Below the pieces are notes generated by a model. That model was not told where the DNA came from. It saw only the letters and a program-made list of their open reading frames with translations, and made no database searches. DNA of 5,619 bases from Candidatus Aminicenantota bacterium (GTDB lineage: Bacteria; Acidobacteriota; Aminicenantia; Aminicenantales; JAFGBC01): the NCBI GenBank assembly GCA_016933355.1, contig JAFGBC010000100.1, positions 1 through 5,619 on the forward strand. Reading direction: 5' to 3'. The position numbers were made by a program, and so were the translations under genes. This document shows, in pieces, positions 1 through 5,344 of the stretch; within the stretch, counting starts at the first letter, position 1; each line of letters begins with the position of its first letter.

Positions 1-50
1 ACCGACAAGCCGTCCAGGCTTCGCTTGGCCTTGTTCAGACGCTCATCCAC
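1..50 (-). CDS. N-terminal fragment of a divergent gene, possibly ADP-ribosylglycohydrolase
   Basis: A minus-strand reading frame starts at GTG (50-48) and stays open to the left edge, giving 16 full codons that read (M)DERLNKAKRSLDGLS plus two bases of a probable Val codon. An AAGG ribosome-binding sequence (60-57) lies 6 bases before the GTG, and a near-consensus promoter lies just upstream (73-101), so a gene start here is well supported. An in-frame TTG at 56-54 is an alternative start but would touch the AAGG. The ending SLDGLS(V) resembles the opening helix of ADP-ribosylglycohydrolase (DraG-like) proteins, which often continue GDAxG. That is a tentative reading from very few residues, and the metal-binding motifs would lie outside the window. 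The gene is divergent from the M3 peptidase gene and shares its control region. Confidence 0.55.
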   Translation of the reverse strand, partial: MDERLNKAKRSLDGLS

Positions 51-72
51 GATCAACCTTGTCGGCGAGCCG

Positions 73-101
73 ATGATAGGGCCATCGCCGGGCGAAGTCA
101 A
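73..101 (-). promoter_or_regulatory. Sigma70-like promoter of the leftward gene
   Basis: Read on the minus strand, TTGACT (101-96) is followed by a 17-base spacer and TATCAT (78-73). Each box matches the sigma70 consensus at five of six positions with ideal spacing. Transcription would start near position 66, giving a leader of about 15 bases before the GTG at 50. This is the best promoter match in the window. The start site is inferred, not measured. Confidence 0.7.
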
Positions 102-103
102 AC

Positions 104-142
104 GCGAATCCGGCGCGATACGGACCGGCCTCCGGGATTCGC
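104..142. promoter_or_regulatory. Inverted repeat between divergent promoters, candidate operator
   Basis: GCGAATCC (104-111) is repeated as its exact reverse complement GGATTCGC (135-142). The inner bases GG and CC extend the match if one bulged base is allowed. The arm centres are 31 bp apart, close to three helical turns, so both arms would face the same side of the DNA. The pair fits between the -35 box of the leftward promoter (96-101) and that of the rightward promoter (145-150). It lies outside both predicted transcripts, so a DNA-level role such as regulator binding is more likely than an RNA hairpin. No specific regulator is recognised. Confidence 0.4.
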
Positions 143-144
143 CC

Positions 145-173
145 TTGAAAAACTCCGCAATCTGGTGAACAAT
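145..173 (+). promoter_or_regulatory. Sigma70-like promoter of the M3 peptidase gene
   Basis: TTGAAA (145-150, five of six consensus bases) is followed by a 17-base spacer and AACAAT (168-173, four of six). Transcription would begin near position 180, leaving a leader of about 24 bases that contains the strong GGAGGTGA ribosome-binding site. The promoter overlaps the in-frame GTG at 165, which argues against that GTG being the translation start. Confidence 0.5.
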
Positions 174-190
174 AGCGCTTCCGAATCCAC

Positions 191-198
191 GGAGGTGA
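191..198 (+). promoter_or_regulatory. Ribosome-binding site that fixes the M3 peptidase start
   Basis: GGAGGTGA is a near-perfect complement to the 3' end of 16S rRNA. It sits 5 bases before ATG 204. It selects this ATG over the in-frame GTG 39 bases upstream, which has no such site. Confidence 0.85.
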
Positions 199-203
199 CG
201 CCC

Positions 204-2336
204 ATGAAGACAGCGACCCCGATCATCCTGACCGTGGCGGCCTTGGCCCTCCTCTCCTCGAGCTGCACCGTCCAAGAGACGAAAAAAGCGGCCGTCCCGG
301 AGGAGAATCCCCTGCTCGCCGCCTGGGACACGCCGTTCGAAACGCCCCCCTTCGACAAGATCAAGGACGACCATTACCTGCCCGCCTTTCTTAAAGGGAT
401 CGAGGCCGCCCGAGCCGAGGTCGACGCCATCGTCGACAGCGCCGAGCCTCCCAGCTTCGCCAACACGATCGAGGCCCTCGAGGCGAGCGGCGGCCTTCTC
501 AACCGCGTCAACAACGTCTTCAGTCCCCTGATGTCGGCCGATACGAACGATCGGATGCAGGCCGTCGCCAAGGAGGTCGCCCCGCTTCTCTCCCGGCTCC
601 AGGACGACACCCTGCTCAACGCCGGGCTGTTCGAGCGGGTCCGGGCCGTCTACGACAGGAAAGAGGAGCTGGGACTCACGCCCGAGCAGGCGACCCTGCT
701 CGACAAAACCTACAAGGACTTCGTCCGGGGCGGCGCCAACCTCAATGAGGCGGACAAGGCCGAGCTGCGCAAGATCAACGAGGAGCTGGCCGTCCTGGCC
801 GTGCGCTTCGAGGAGAACGTCCTCAAGGAGGACAACGGCTTCTTCCTGGCCGTCGATAAGGCCGAAGACCTGGCCGGCCTTCCCGAAGCCGTCCTGGCAG
901 CCGCCGCGGAGGCCGCCAAGGCCAAGGGCCTGGAGGGGCAATGGGTCTTCACCCTGCACAAGCCGAGCCTGATCCCGTTCCTGACCTACGCGGAGAGGCG
1001 CGACCTGCGCGAGACGCTCTTCAAGGCCTTCCTCCAGCGCGGCGACAACAACAACGAATACGACAACAAGGCGATCCTGTCCCGGATGGCGTCCCGCCGC
1101 GTCAAGAAAGCCGGGCTGCTCGGGTTCAAGACGTACGCGGAATTCGTCCTTGCCGAGAACATGGCCAAGACTCCGGCCGGCGTCGCCGGCCTCCTCGACC
1201 AGGTCTGGAAGCCCGCATTGGCCCAAGCGAGGCAGGAGGCGCGGGACCTCCAGGACATGATCCGCAAGGAAGGCGGCGATTTTAAGCTCGAGCCCTGGGA
1301 CTGGTGGTTTTACGCCGAGAAGGTCAAGAAGGCCAAGTACGACCTCGACGACGAAACGCTCCGCCCTTTCTTCAAGCTCGAGAACGTACGGGACGGCGCT
1401 TTCGCAACGGCCGGGAAGCTCTGGGGCCTGAAATTCGTCGAGCGGACCGATATCCCCGTCTACAACCCCGAGGTCAAGGTCTTCGAGGTCCAGGAAGCCG
1501 ACGGCCGCCACGTCGGGATTCTCTACACGGACTATCATCCCCGGCCGAGCAAAGGCGGCGGCGCCTGGATGAACGAGTTCCGTCGCCAGTCGGCGCGCGG
1601 CGGCGCCTTCGTGGCTCCCGTCGTTACCAACAACGGGAATTTCCCGCGCATGGCCGGCGACACGCCCTCGCTCATCAGCTACGAGGACGCCCTGACCCTC
1701 TTCCACGAGTTCGGCCACGCCCTTCACGGCCTTCTCTCGCGCTGCTCCTACGAAAGGCTTTCGGGGACATCGGTCGCCAGGGATTTCGTCGAGCTCCCCT
1801 CGCAGATCATGGAGAATTGGGCCTCGCACCCTGAGGTCATCAAGTCCTACGCCCGGCATTATCTGACCGGCGAGCCCATCCCCGACGACCTGCTGGCCAA
1901 GGTCAAGCAGGCCGGGCTTTTCAACCTAGGGTTCTCGACCGTCGAGTACCTGGCCGCCTGCTACCTGGACATGGACTGGCACACCCTGACCGACCCGGCC
2001 GAGAAGGATCCGGTCGCGTTCGAGTCCGCGTCGATGGCGCGGATCGGCCTGATCCCCGAGATCGTCGTCCGCTACCGGAGCCCCCATTTCCGGCACATCT
2101 TCTCGGGCGGCTACGAGGCCGGCTACTACAGCTACATCTGGTCCGAAGTCCTCGACGCCGATGCCTTCGAAGCCTTTAAGGAAACGAGCCTGTTCGACCC
2201 GGCGACGGCCGCGGCCTTTCGCGAGAACATCCTGGCCCGGGGCGGAAGCGAGGACCCGATGGCCCTCTCCGAGCGATTCCGCGGCCGCGCGCCGAAGGTT
2301 GACGCCGTCCTCAAACGGAAGGGGTTCGCCCGCTGA
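204..2336 (+). CDS. dcp: M3 family zinc metallopeptidase, peptidyl-dipeptidase Dcp type, predicted lipoprotein
   Basis: This 710-residue protein belongs to peptidase family M3, close to Dcp, which removes C-terminal dipeptides from peptides. The zinc site is HEFGH (501-505) with the third ligand Glu530 in DFVELPSQ, exactly 25 residues after the second His as in thimet oligopeptidase. The substrate-binding loop is also present: His631, then GGYEAGYYSYIW with Tyr637, Tyr641, Tyr642 and Tyr644. Length is slightly above E. coli Dcp (about 680), accounted for by an added export signal. The N-terminus is MKTA followed by a hydrophobic stretch (6-17) and Cys21 after SSS, a lipobox that is non-ideal because Ser replaces the usual Leu at -3. 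E. coli Dcp has no such signal, so this enzyme probably works in the periplasm, anchored to a membrane. The start is set by the strong ribosome-binding site. No key residue is missing. Family assignment is firm; lipidation is likely. Confidence 0.93.
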   Translation: MKTATPIILTVAALALLSSSCTVQETKKAAVPEENPLLAAWDTPFETPPFDKIKDDHYLPAFLKGIEAARAEVDAIVDSAEPPSFANTIEALEASGGLLNRVNNVFSPLMSADTNDRMQAVAKEVAPLLSRLQDDTLLNAGLFERVRAVYDRKEELGLTPEQATLLDKTYKDFVRGGANLNEADKAELRKINEELAVLAVRFEENVLKEDNGFFLAVDKAEDLAGLPEAVLAAAAEAAKAKGLEGQWVFTLHKPSLIPFLTYAERRDLRETLFKAFLQRGDNNNEYDNKAILSRMASRRVKKAGLLGFKTYAEFVLAENMAKTPAGVAGLLDQVWKPALAQARQEARDLQDMIRKEGGDFKLEPWDWWFYAEKVKKAKYDLDDETLRPFFKLENVRDGAFATAGKLWGLKFVERTDIPVYNPEVKVFEVQEADGRHVGILYTDYHPRPSKGGGAWMNEFRRQSARGGAFVAPVVTNNGNFPRMAGDTPSLISYEDALTLFHEFGHALHGLLSRCSYERLSGTSVARDFVELPSQIMENWASHPEVIKSYARHYLTGEPIPDDLLAKVKQAGLFNLGFSTVEYLAACYLDMDWHTLTDPAEKDPVAFESASMARIGLIPEIVVRYRSPHFRHIFSGGYEAGYYSYIWSEVLDADAFEAFKETSLFDPATAAAFRENILARGGSEDPMALSERFRGRAPKVDAVLKRKGFAR

Positions 2337-2457
2337 TTCTTCTTGAATCGAAATCGGCCGGGAGCGGGCGCTGCGGGTGAAGCCCCGGTTTCCTGAACAG
2401 CGATGCGGCTGTATACTTTGCCTATGATGGGCGATCGTTTCCCGAGCCTTTGCCGCG
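2337..2457. other. Intergenic gap between the M3 and S8 protease genes
   Basis: The gap of 121 bases begins with a small GATTC/GAATC inverted repeat (2335-2339 and 2345-2349, 5-base loop) right at the stop codon. A GC-rich stretch follows in which CCGGG (2358-2362) can pair with CCCGG (2384-2388) across a long loop. Neither has a T-run after it, so I do not call a rho-independent terminator. The right part holds a promoter-like TATACT. No small gene with a credible start is seen. Confidence 0.5.
2389..2417 (+). promoter_or_regulatory. Possible promoter of the S8 protease gene
   Basis: TATACT (2412-2417) matches the -10 consensus at five of six positions and stands out in this GC-rich sequence. 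At 17 bases upstream is TTTCCT (2389-2394), only three of six for a -35 box. A start near 2424 would give a leader of about 34 bases. The poor -35 box suggests a weak or activator-dependent promoter, or transcription mainly by read-through from the M3 gene. Confidence 0.35.
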
Positions 2458-3882
2458 ATGCATAAAAGAGGGATCCTTCCCTTTCTGGTCTGGCTTCTAG
2501 CCTTGACGATCTCTCTCTCCCCCGACGACCCCGGCCGGGAGAAAACGTGGGACCGGGCCTGGGATCTGGGCCGGGCCGCGTTCTTCGAGCGCCTCAAGGC
2601 CGGCGCGTCACGGATGGCGGAGGGCGACGACAGGGACGCTCTGGTCGACGGCCCGGCCGGGCTCCGGGGCGTCTACGATCATCTGATGAGCTTTTACTTC
2701 TACCTAGGGGACTTGAGCCCGGACGCTCCGGATTTTGAAGCCCGCTGCGTCGACCTCTCCGTCCGCATGGCCGACGCGTTCCTGACGTCGCTGGAATCCC
2801 TTGACGCTTGGCCTCCGGGCGCGTCCCGCCTGAAGGCCGTGCTGGCCTCGGCGGGCTTCTACGCCAACAACGATTACCCTTTCTACAAGAATTTTCTGAG
2901 GAAGCGGACGGGGAAGTCCAAATGGAACTGGGCCGTCGAGGAGATGAAGCTGCGCGGCGTCCACCGTCTATCCCAAGGAGACGGGATCAAGGTCGCGATC
3001 ATCGACTCCGGGGTCGACGCGACGATCCGCGAGATCAGGGATCGCACCGCCGGCTGGAGGAACGTCCTGGACGGGCGCCTTCCGCCCTGGGCCGGCGGCC
3101 GCTTTCCCCACGACAGGGTCGGCCACGGCACCATGATCGCGACGCTGGCTCACGAGACTGCGCCACGGGCGCGGCTCCTCTTCGTCAAGGTCGTCGACCC
3201 CTCGACCCTCGACGGCCCTCCCGTCACGATCTGGTCCGTGAGCCTTGTCGCGGCCGGCCTCGTCTGGGCCGCCGACAACGGGGCCGATGTCATCAGCCTC
3301 AGCCTGGCTTTCCCCTGGGATGCCGCGCCGCTCCGGCGGGCCGCCCGCTATTGCTGGGAGAGGAACGTCGTCGTGATCGCGGCCCAGGGGAATACGACGA
3401 ACGGCGGGGACGAAGTCCGCGATTGCTACCCGGCCGCCTATCCCGAATGCCTTGCCGTGAGCGGAATCGAGAGGAGCGCGAACGACCTCCGGCCCTGGGC
3501 TTTCTCGGTCCGCGCGCCGTATATCGACGTCGCGGCCCCCGCCTGTGATCTCTGGTCGGACTGGCCCTCCAACCTCAGCGTCCGGCCCTCGGCTCGGCCC
3601 GCCCTCGGCAATTCGTTCGCCGCCCCGATCGTCGCCGGCGCGGCGGCCCTGATGATCTCGGCCATGGACCCCGGGCTTCGGGCCGAGCTCCGCGCCAGGC
3701 CCGGCCGCCTGGTCGAGACGGTCCGGGGCGTCCTGCGCCGCACGGCCGCCAACGAGCGCTTCGGCCTACCGACGCCCAACGACCGGACGGGATACGGGAT
3801 GATCGACATTGAGTCCGCCCTCAAGGCGGTCGCGAGCGCTGTCGCGGAAACGACCGACGGCGCCGGCCGGGACGCGGATTGA
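2458..3882 (+). CDS. Subtilisin-like S8 family serine protease with unassigned N-terminal region
   Basis: This 474-residue protein carries the full subtilase catalytic triad: Asp183 in VAIIDSGVD, His223 in VGHGTMIA, and Ser386 in GNSFAAP (the usual form is GTSMAAP). Asn312 in AAQGNTT fits the oxyanion-hole Asn. The catalytic domain spans roughly residues 165-465. A hydrophobic segment after HKR (residues 6-20) indicates Sec export or an N-terminal membrane anchor. Residues 25-165 are mostly predicted helical, rich in Asp, Arg and Phe/Tyr, and I do not recognise them as the I9 propeptide; they could be another pro-domain or a binding domain. Cys323 and Cys331 (C-YPAAYPE-C) could form a disulfide. 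The ATG lacks a clear Shine-Dalgarno sequence, but an in-frame stop at 2425-2427 and the signal-like N-terminus support it. The peptidase is probably active; its substrate is unknown. Confidence 0.9.
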   Translation: MHKRGILPFLVWLLALTISLSPDDPGREKTWDRAWDLGRAAFFERLKAGASRMAEGDDRDALVDGPAGLRGVYDHLMSFYFYLGDLSPDAPDFEARCVDLSVRMADAFLTSLESLDAWPPGASRLKAVLASAGFYANNDYPFYKNFLRKRTGKSKWNWAVEEMKLRGVHRLSQGDGIKVAIIDSGVDATIREIRDRTAGWRNVLDGRLPPWAGGRFPHDRVGHGTMIATLAHETAPRARLLFVKVVDPSTLDGPPVTIWSVSLVAAGLVWAADNGADVISLSLAFPWDAAPLRRAARYCWERNVVVIAAQGNTTNGGDEVRDCYPAAYPECLAVSGIERSANDLRPWAFSVRAPYIDVAAPACDLWSDWPSNLSVRPSARPALGNSFAAPIVAGAAALMISAMDPGLRAELRARPGRLVETVRGVLRRTAANERFGLPTPNDRTGYGMIDIESALKAVASAVAETTDGAGRDAD

Positions 3883-3908
3883 CAACGCCGCGCTCCGCCC
3901 GCTACCAT
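3879..3908 (+). promoter_or_regulatory. Sigma70-like promoter of the GH88/GH105 gene
   Basis: TTGACA (3879-3884) is a perfect -35 consensus. It overlaps the TGA stop of the S8 protease gene (3880-3882). After 18 bases comes TACCAT (3903-3908), four of six for -10. Transcription would start near 3915, about 49 bases before the ATG at 3964. This suggests the glycosidase gene can be expressed independently of the protease gene. Confidence 0.55.
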
Positions 3909-3963
3909 TCTCACAGCTTGAGCGGAGAATAATCGGAAGACGATCGCGTCCGGGAGCGCGCAC

Positions 3964-4992
3964 ATGAACAGACGGCAATTCTTCAAGCGGGGGCTGACGG
4001 CAGGGGCCGCGCTTGCCGCTCTCCCCCCGAAGGCCGGGACGGGCGCAGACATCGAACCCACCTGCCTCAAAGTCCGCGAGGTCATGCTTTCGATGCAGCG
4101 CCACGCCTGGGAGCAAGGCGTCGCGGCTCAGGCGCTCCTCGAGCGCGGGGACAAGGAGTTGGTCATCCTTCTGGCCCGGGAAGCGGTCTTGCGCCAATGG
4201 GACGACGGACGGCTGGGGCAGATCTGCGACAACCACGGCGTCACCGACCCGGCCGCCAACGGAGAGGCCGTCCTCTTTGCCGCCCGGGCGACGGGCGACC
4301 CGCGGCTTAAAGCCGCGGCTGATAAAATGCTGGATTATCTCGTGCGCGTCGCGCCCCGGACGAAGGACGGCGTCCTGCATCACATCGACCACAAGCCCCA
4401 GGCCTGGGTCGATTCCCTCTATATGGCGCCGCCTTTTCTGGCCGTCGCCGGGCGGCCCGACGAGGCGATGCGGCAGATCGAGGGATTCCGTCGCCTGCTC
4501 TGGAACGCGGAGGCGAAGCTCTTCTCGCACATCTGGGACGATGGACGGGGCGCGTTCGAGCGCGAAGCGTTCTGGGGCGTCGGGAACGGCTGGGCGGCGG
4601 CCGGCATGACCCGCGTCGCGGCCGCGCTGCCGCCGGCCATGGCCGAAGAGAAGCGCCGCCTGACCGGTTTCATCAAGGAGGTCGTCGACGGCTGCCTGGC
4701 CCGTCAGAGGCCGGACGCCCTCTTCCACGACGTCGTTGACGATCCCCGGAGCTTCGTCGAGACGAACCTGGCCCAGATGCTGGCCTACACGATCTACCGC
4801 GGCGTCAAAACCGGCTGGCTGGACCCGTCCTACCGGCCGCGGGCGGACCGGATGAGGGCGGCCGCCGAGGCCAAGGTCGACGAACGGGGCTATGTCCGGG
4901 ACGTCTGCGGTTCCCCGACGTTCGAGGCGCCCGGCGTCGCCACCGAAGGCCAGGCCTTCTTCCTGCTCATGGAGGCGGCGGCCCGGGCCTGA
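3964..4992 (+). CDS. Tat-exported six-hairpin glycosidase, GH88/GH105 family
   Basis: This 342-residue protein looks like the unsaturated glucuronyl / rhamnogalacturonyl hydrolases, which release unsaturated uronic acid from oligosaccharides produced by polysaccharide lyases. It opens with a twin-arginine signal, MNRRQFFKRG, and a weakly hydrophobic stretch (10-21), so it should be exported folded. Family landmarks in order: HAWEQGVAAQ near residues 44-53, AWVDSLYM with Asp150 matching the catalytic Asp of YteR (Asp143), WGVGNGW (204-210), HDVVDD starting at His255, ETNLAQ from Glu266, and a C-terminal EGQAFFLLMEAA. The YteR motif WARGNGW has an active-site Arg; here that position is Val206, so substrate choice may differ. 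It is slightly short for the family (about 370). GGGAG (3952-3956) 7 bases before the ATG is the ribosome-binding site. Family placement is fairly sure; the exact substrate is not. Confidence 0.78.
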   Translation: MNRRQFFKRGLTAGAALAALPPKAGTGADIEPTCLKVREVMLSMQRHAWEQGVAAQALLERGDKELVILLAREAVLRQWDDGRLGQICDNHGVTDPAANGEAVLFAARATGDPRLKAAADKMLDYLVRVAPRTKDGVLHHIDHKPQAWVDSLYMAPPFLAVAGRPDEAMRQIEGFRRLLWNAEAKLFSHIWDDGRGAFEREAFWGVGNGWAAAGMTRVAAALPPAMAEEKRRLTGFIKEVVDGCLARQRPDALFHDVVDDPRSFVETNLAQMLAYTIYRGVKTGWLDPSYRPRADRMRAAAEAKVDERGYVRDVCGSPTFEAPGVATEGQAFFLLMEAAARA

Positions 4993-5003
4993 CTCCGGGT
5001 CAG
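4989..5003. repeat. Small palindrome holding both convergent stop codons
   Basis: CTGAC (4989-4993) and GTCAG (4999-5003) can form a 5-bp stem with a TCCGG loop. The plus-strand TGA (4990-4992) and the minus-strand TGA (5002-5000) lie in the two arms. A T-run is absent, so it is at best a weak bidirectional stop signal. Confidence 0.3.
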
Positions 5004-5332
5004 TCGACGATGTAGACGCGGGCGCCCTTCGAGCTCAGGACGAGGTGGGGGCGGGTCGGATCATCCCCCGCGACGAAGCCCGTGCCCGGCTTCAAGATAT
5101 GGGCGCCGCCGCCCTGGACGATGATCTCCAGCTCTCCGTCCAGGACAAGGAGGATGTGTCCGCGCCCGCACCAGTGGTCGGCTTTGTAGCGAGGGGAATA
5201 CTCGACCACCCGGACCCGGACGCCGCCGGCGTCGACGGTCTTCCAGGTCGAGGTCCCCGTCTCGCCCTTGTGCTCGACGCGGGGCAGCCCGGTCCAATCG
5301 GTCAGCGTGAAAGGCACGTTCGCGATGGCCAC
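5000..5332 (-). CDS. DHCW-motif cupin fold protein
   Basis: This 110-residue single-domain cupin has the layout of the small proteins named DHCW-motif cupins. Its landmarks are HKGETGTSTW (21-30), VVEYSP (42-47), and the signature ADHWCGRGH (51-59) with His53, Cys55 and His59, followed by LDGELEI (64-70), LKPGTGF (80-86) and a later His96. His53, His59 and His96 are plausible metal ligands, with Cys55 possibly taking part. There is no signal peptide, so it is cytoplasmic. The family has no defined function that I know; cupins of this size are metal-dependent enzymes, isomerases or ligand sensors. It starts at GTG 5332 behind a perfect AGGAGG and follows the upstream gene by 10 bases, so the two are co-transcribed and probably translationally coupled. 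It converges with the glycosidase gene, with 7 bases between the stops. Confidence 0.88.
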   Translation of the reverse strand: MAIANVPFTLTDWTGLPRVEHKGETGTSTWKTVDAGGVRVRVVEYSPRYKADHWCGRGHILLVLDGELEIIVQGGGAHILKPGTGFVAGDDPTRPHLVLSSKGARVYIVD

Positions 5333-5338
5333 GGCTGT

Positions 5339-5344
5339 CCTCCT
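5339..5344 (-). promoter_or_regulatory. Ribosome-binding site of the cupin gene, overlapping the upstream stop
   Basis: AGGAGG on the minus strand lies 6 bases before the GTG at 5332 and shares two bases with the TAG stop of the upstream gene (5345-5343). Ribosomes ending there sit directly on the cupin start signal, which favours coupled translation and supports the GTG start. Confidence 0.85.

Noticed and set aside
98..364. Minus-strand open frame of 88 codons covering the divergent region and the start of the M3 gene
   Set aside because: It overlaps the promoters and signal peptide region of a well-supported gene, has low-complexity Arg/Ser-rich content typical of antisense frames in GC-rich DNA, and no ribosome-binding site.
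2335..2388. Possible terminator after the M3 gene
   Set aside because: The GATTC/GAATC stem is short and AT-rich, the CCGGG/CCCGG pairing has a 21-base loop, and neither is followed by a T-run.
1926..2597. Minus-strand open frame (223 codons) across the end of the M3 gene and start of the S8 gene
   Set aside because: It overlaps two confident genes, has no family motif, and looks like an antisense artefact of high GC content.
3766..4728. Long minus-strand open frame (320 codons) opposite the glycosidase gene
   Set aside because: It covers the promoter region and most of the glycosidase gene on the opposite strand. Its composition is Arg/Gly/Pro-rich with no recognisable domain, while the plus-strand frame has clear family motifs.
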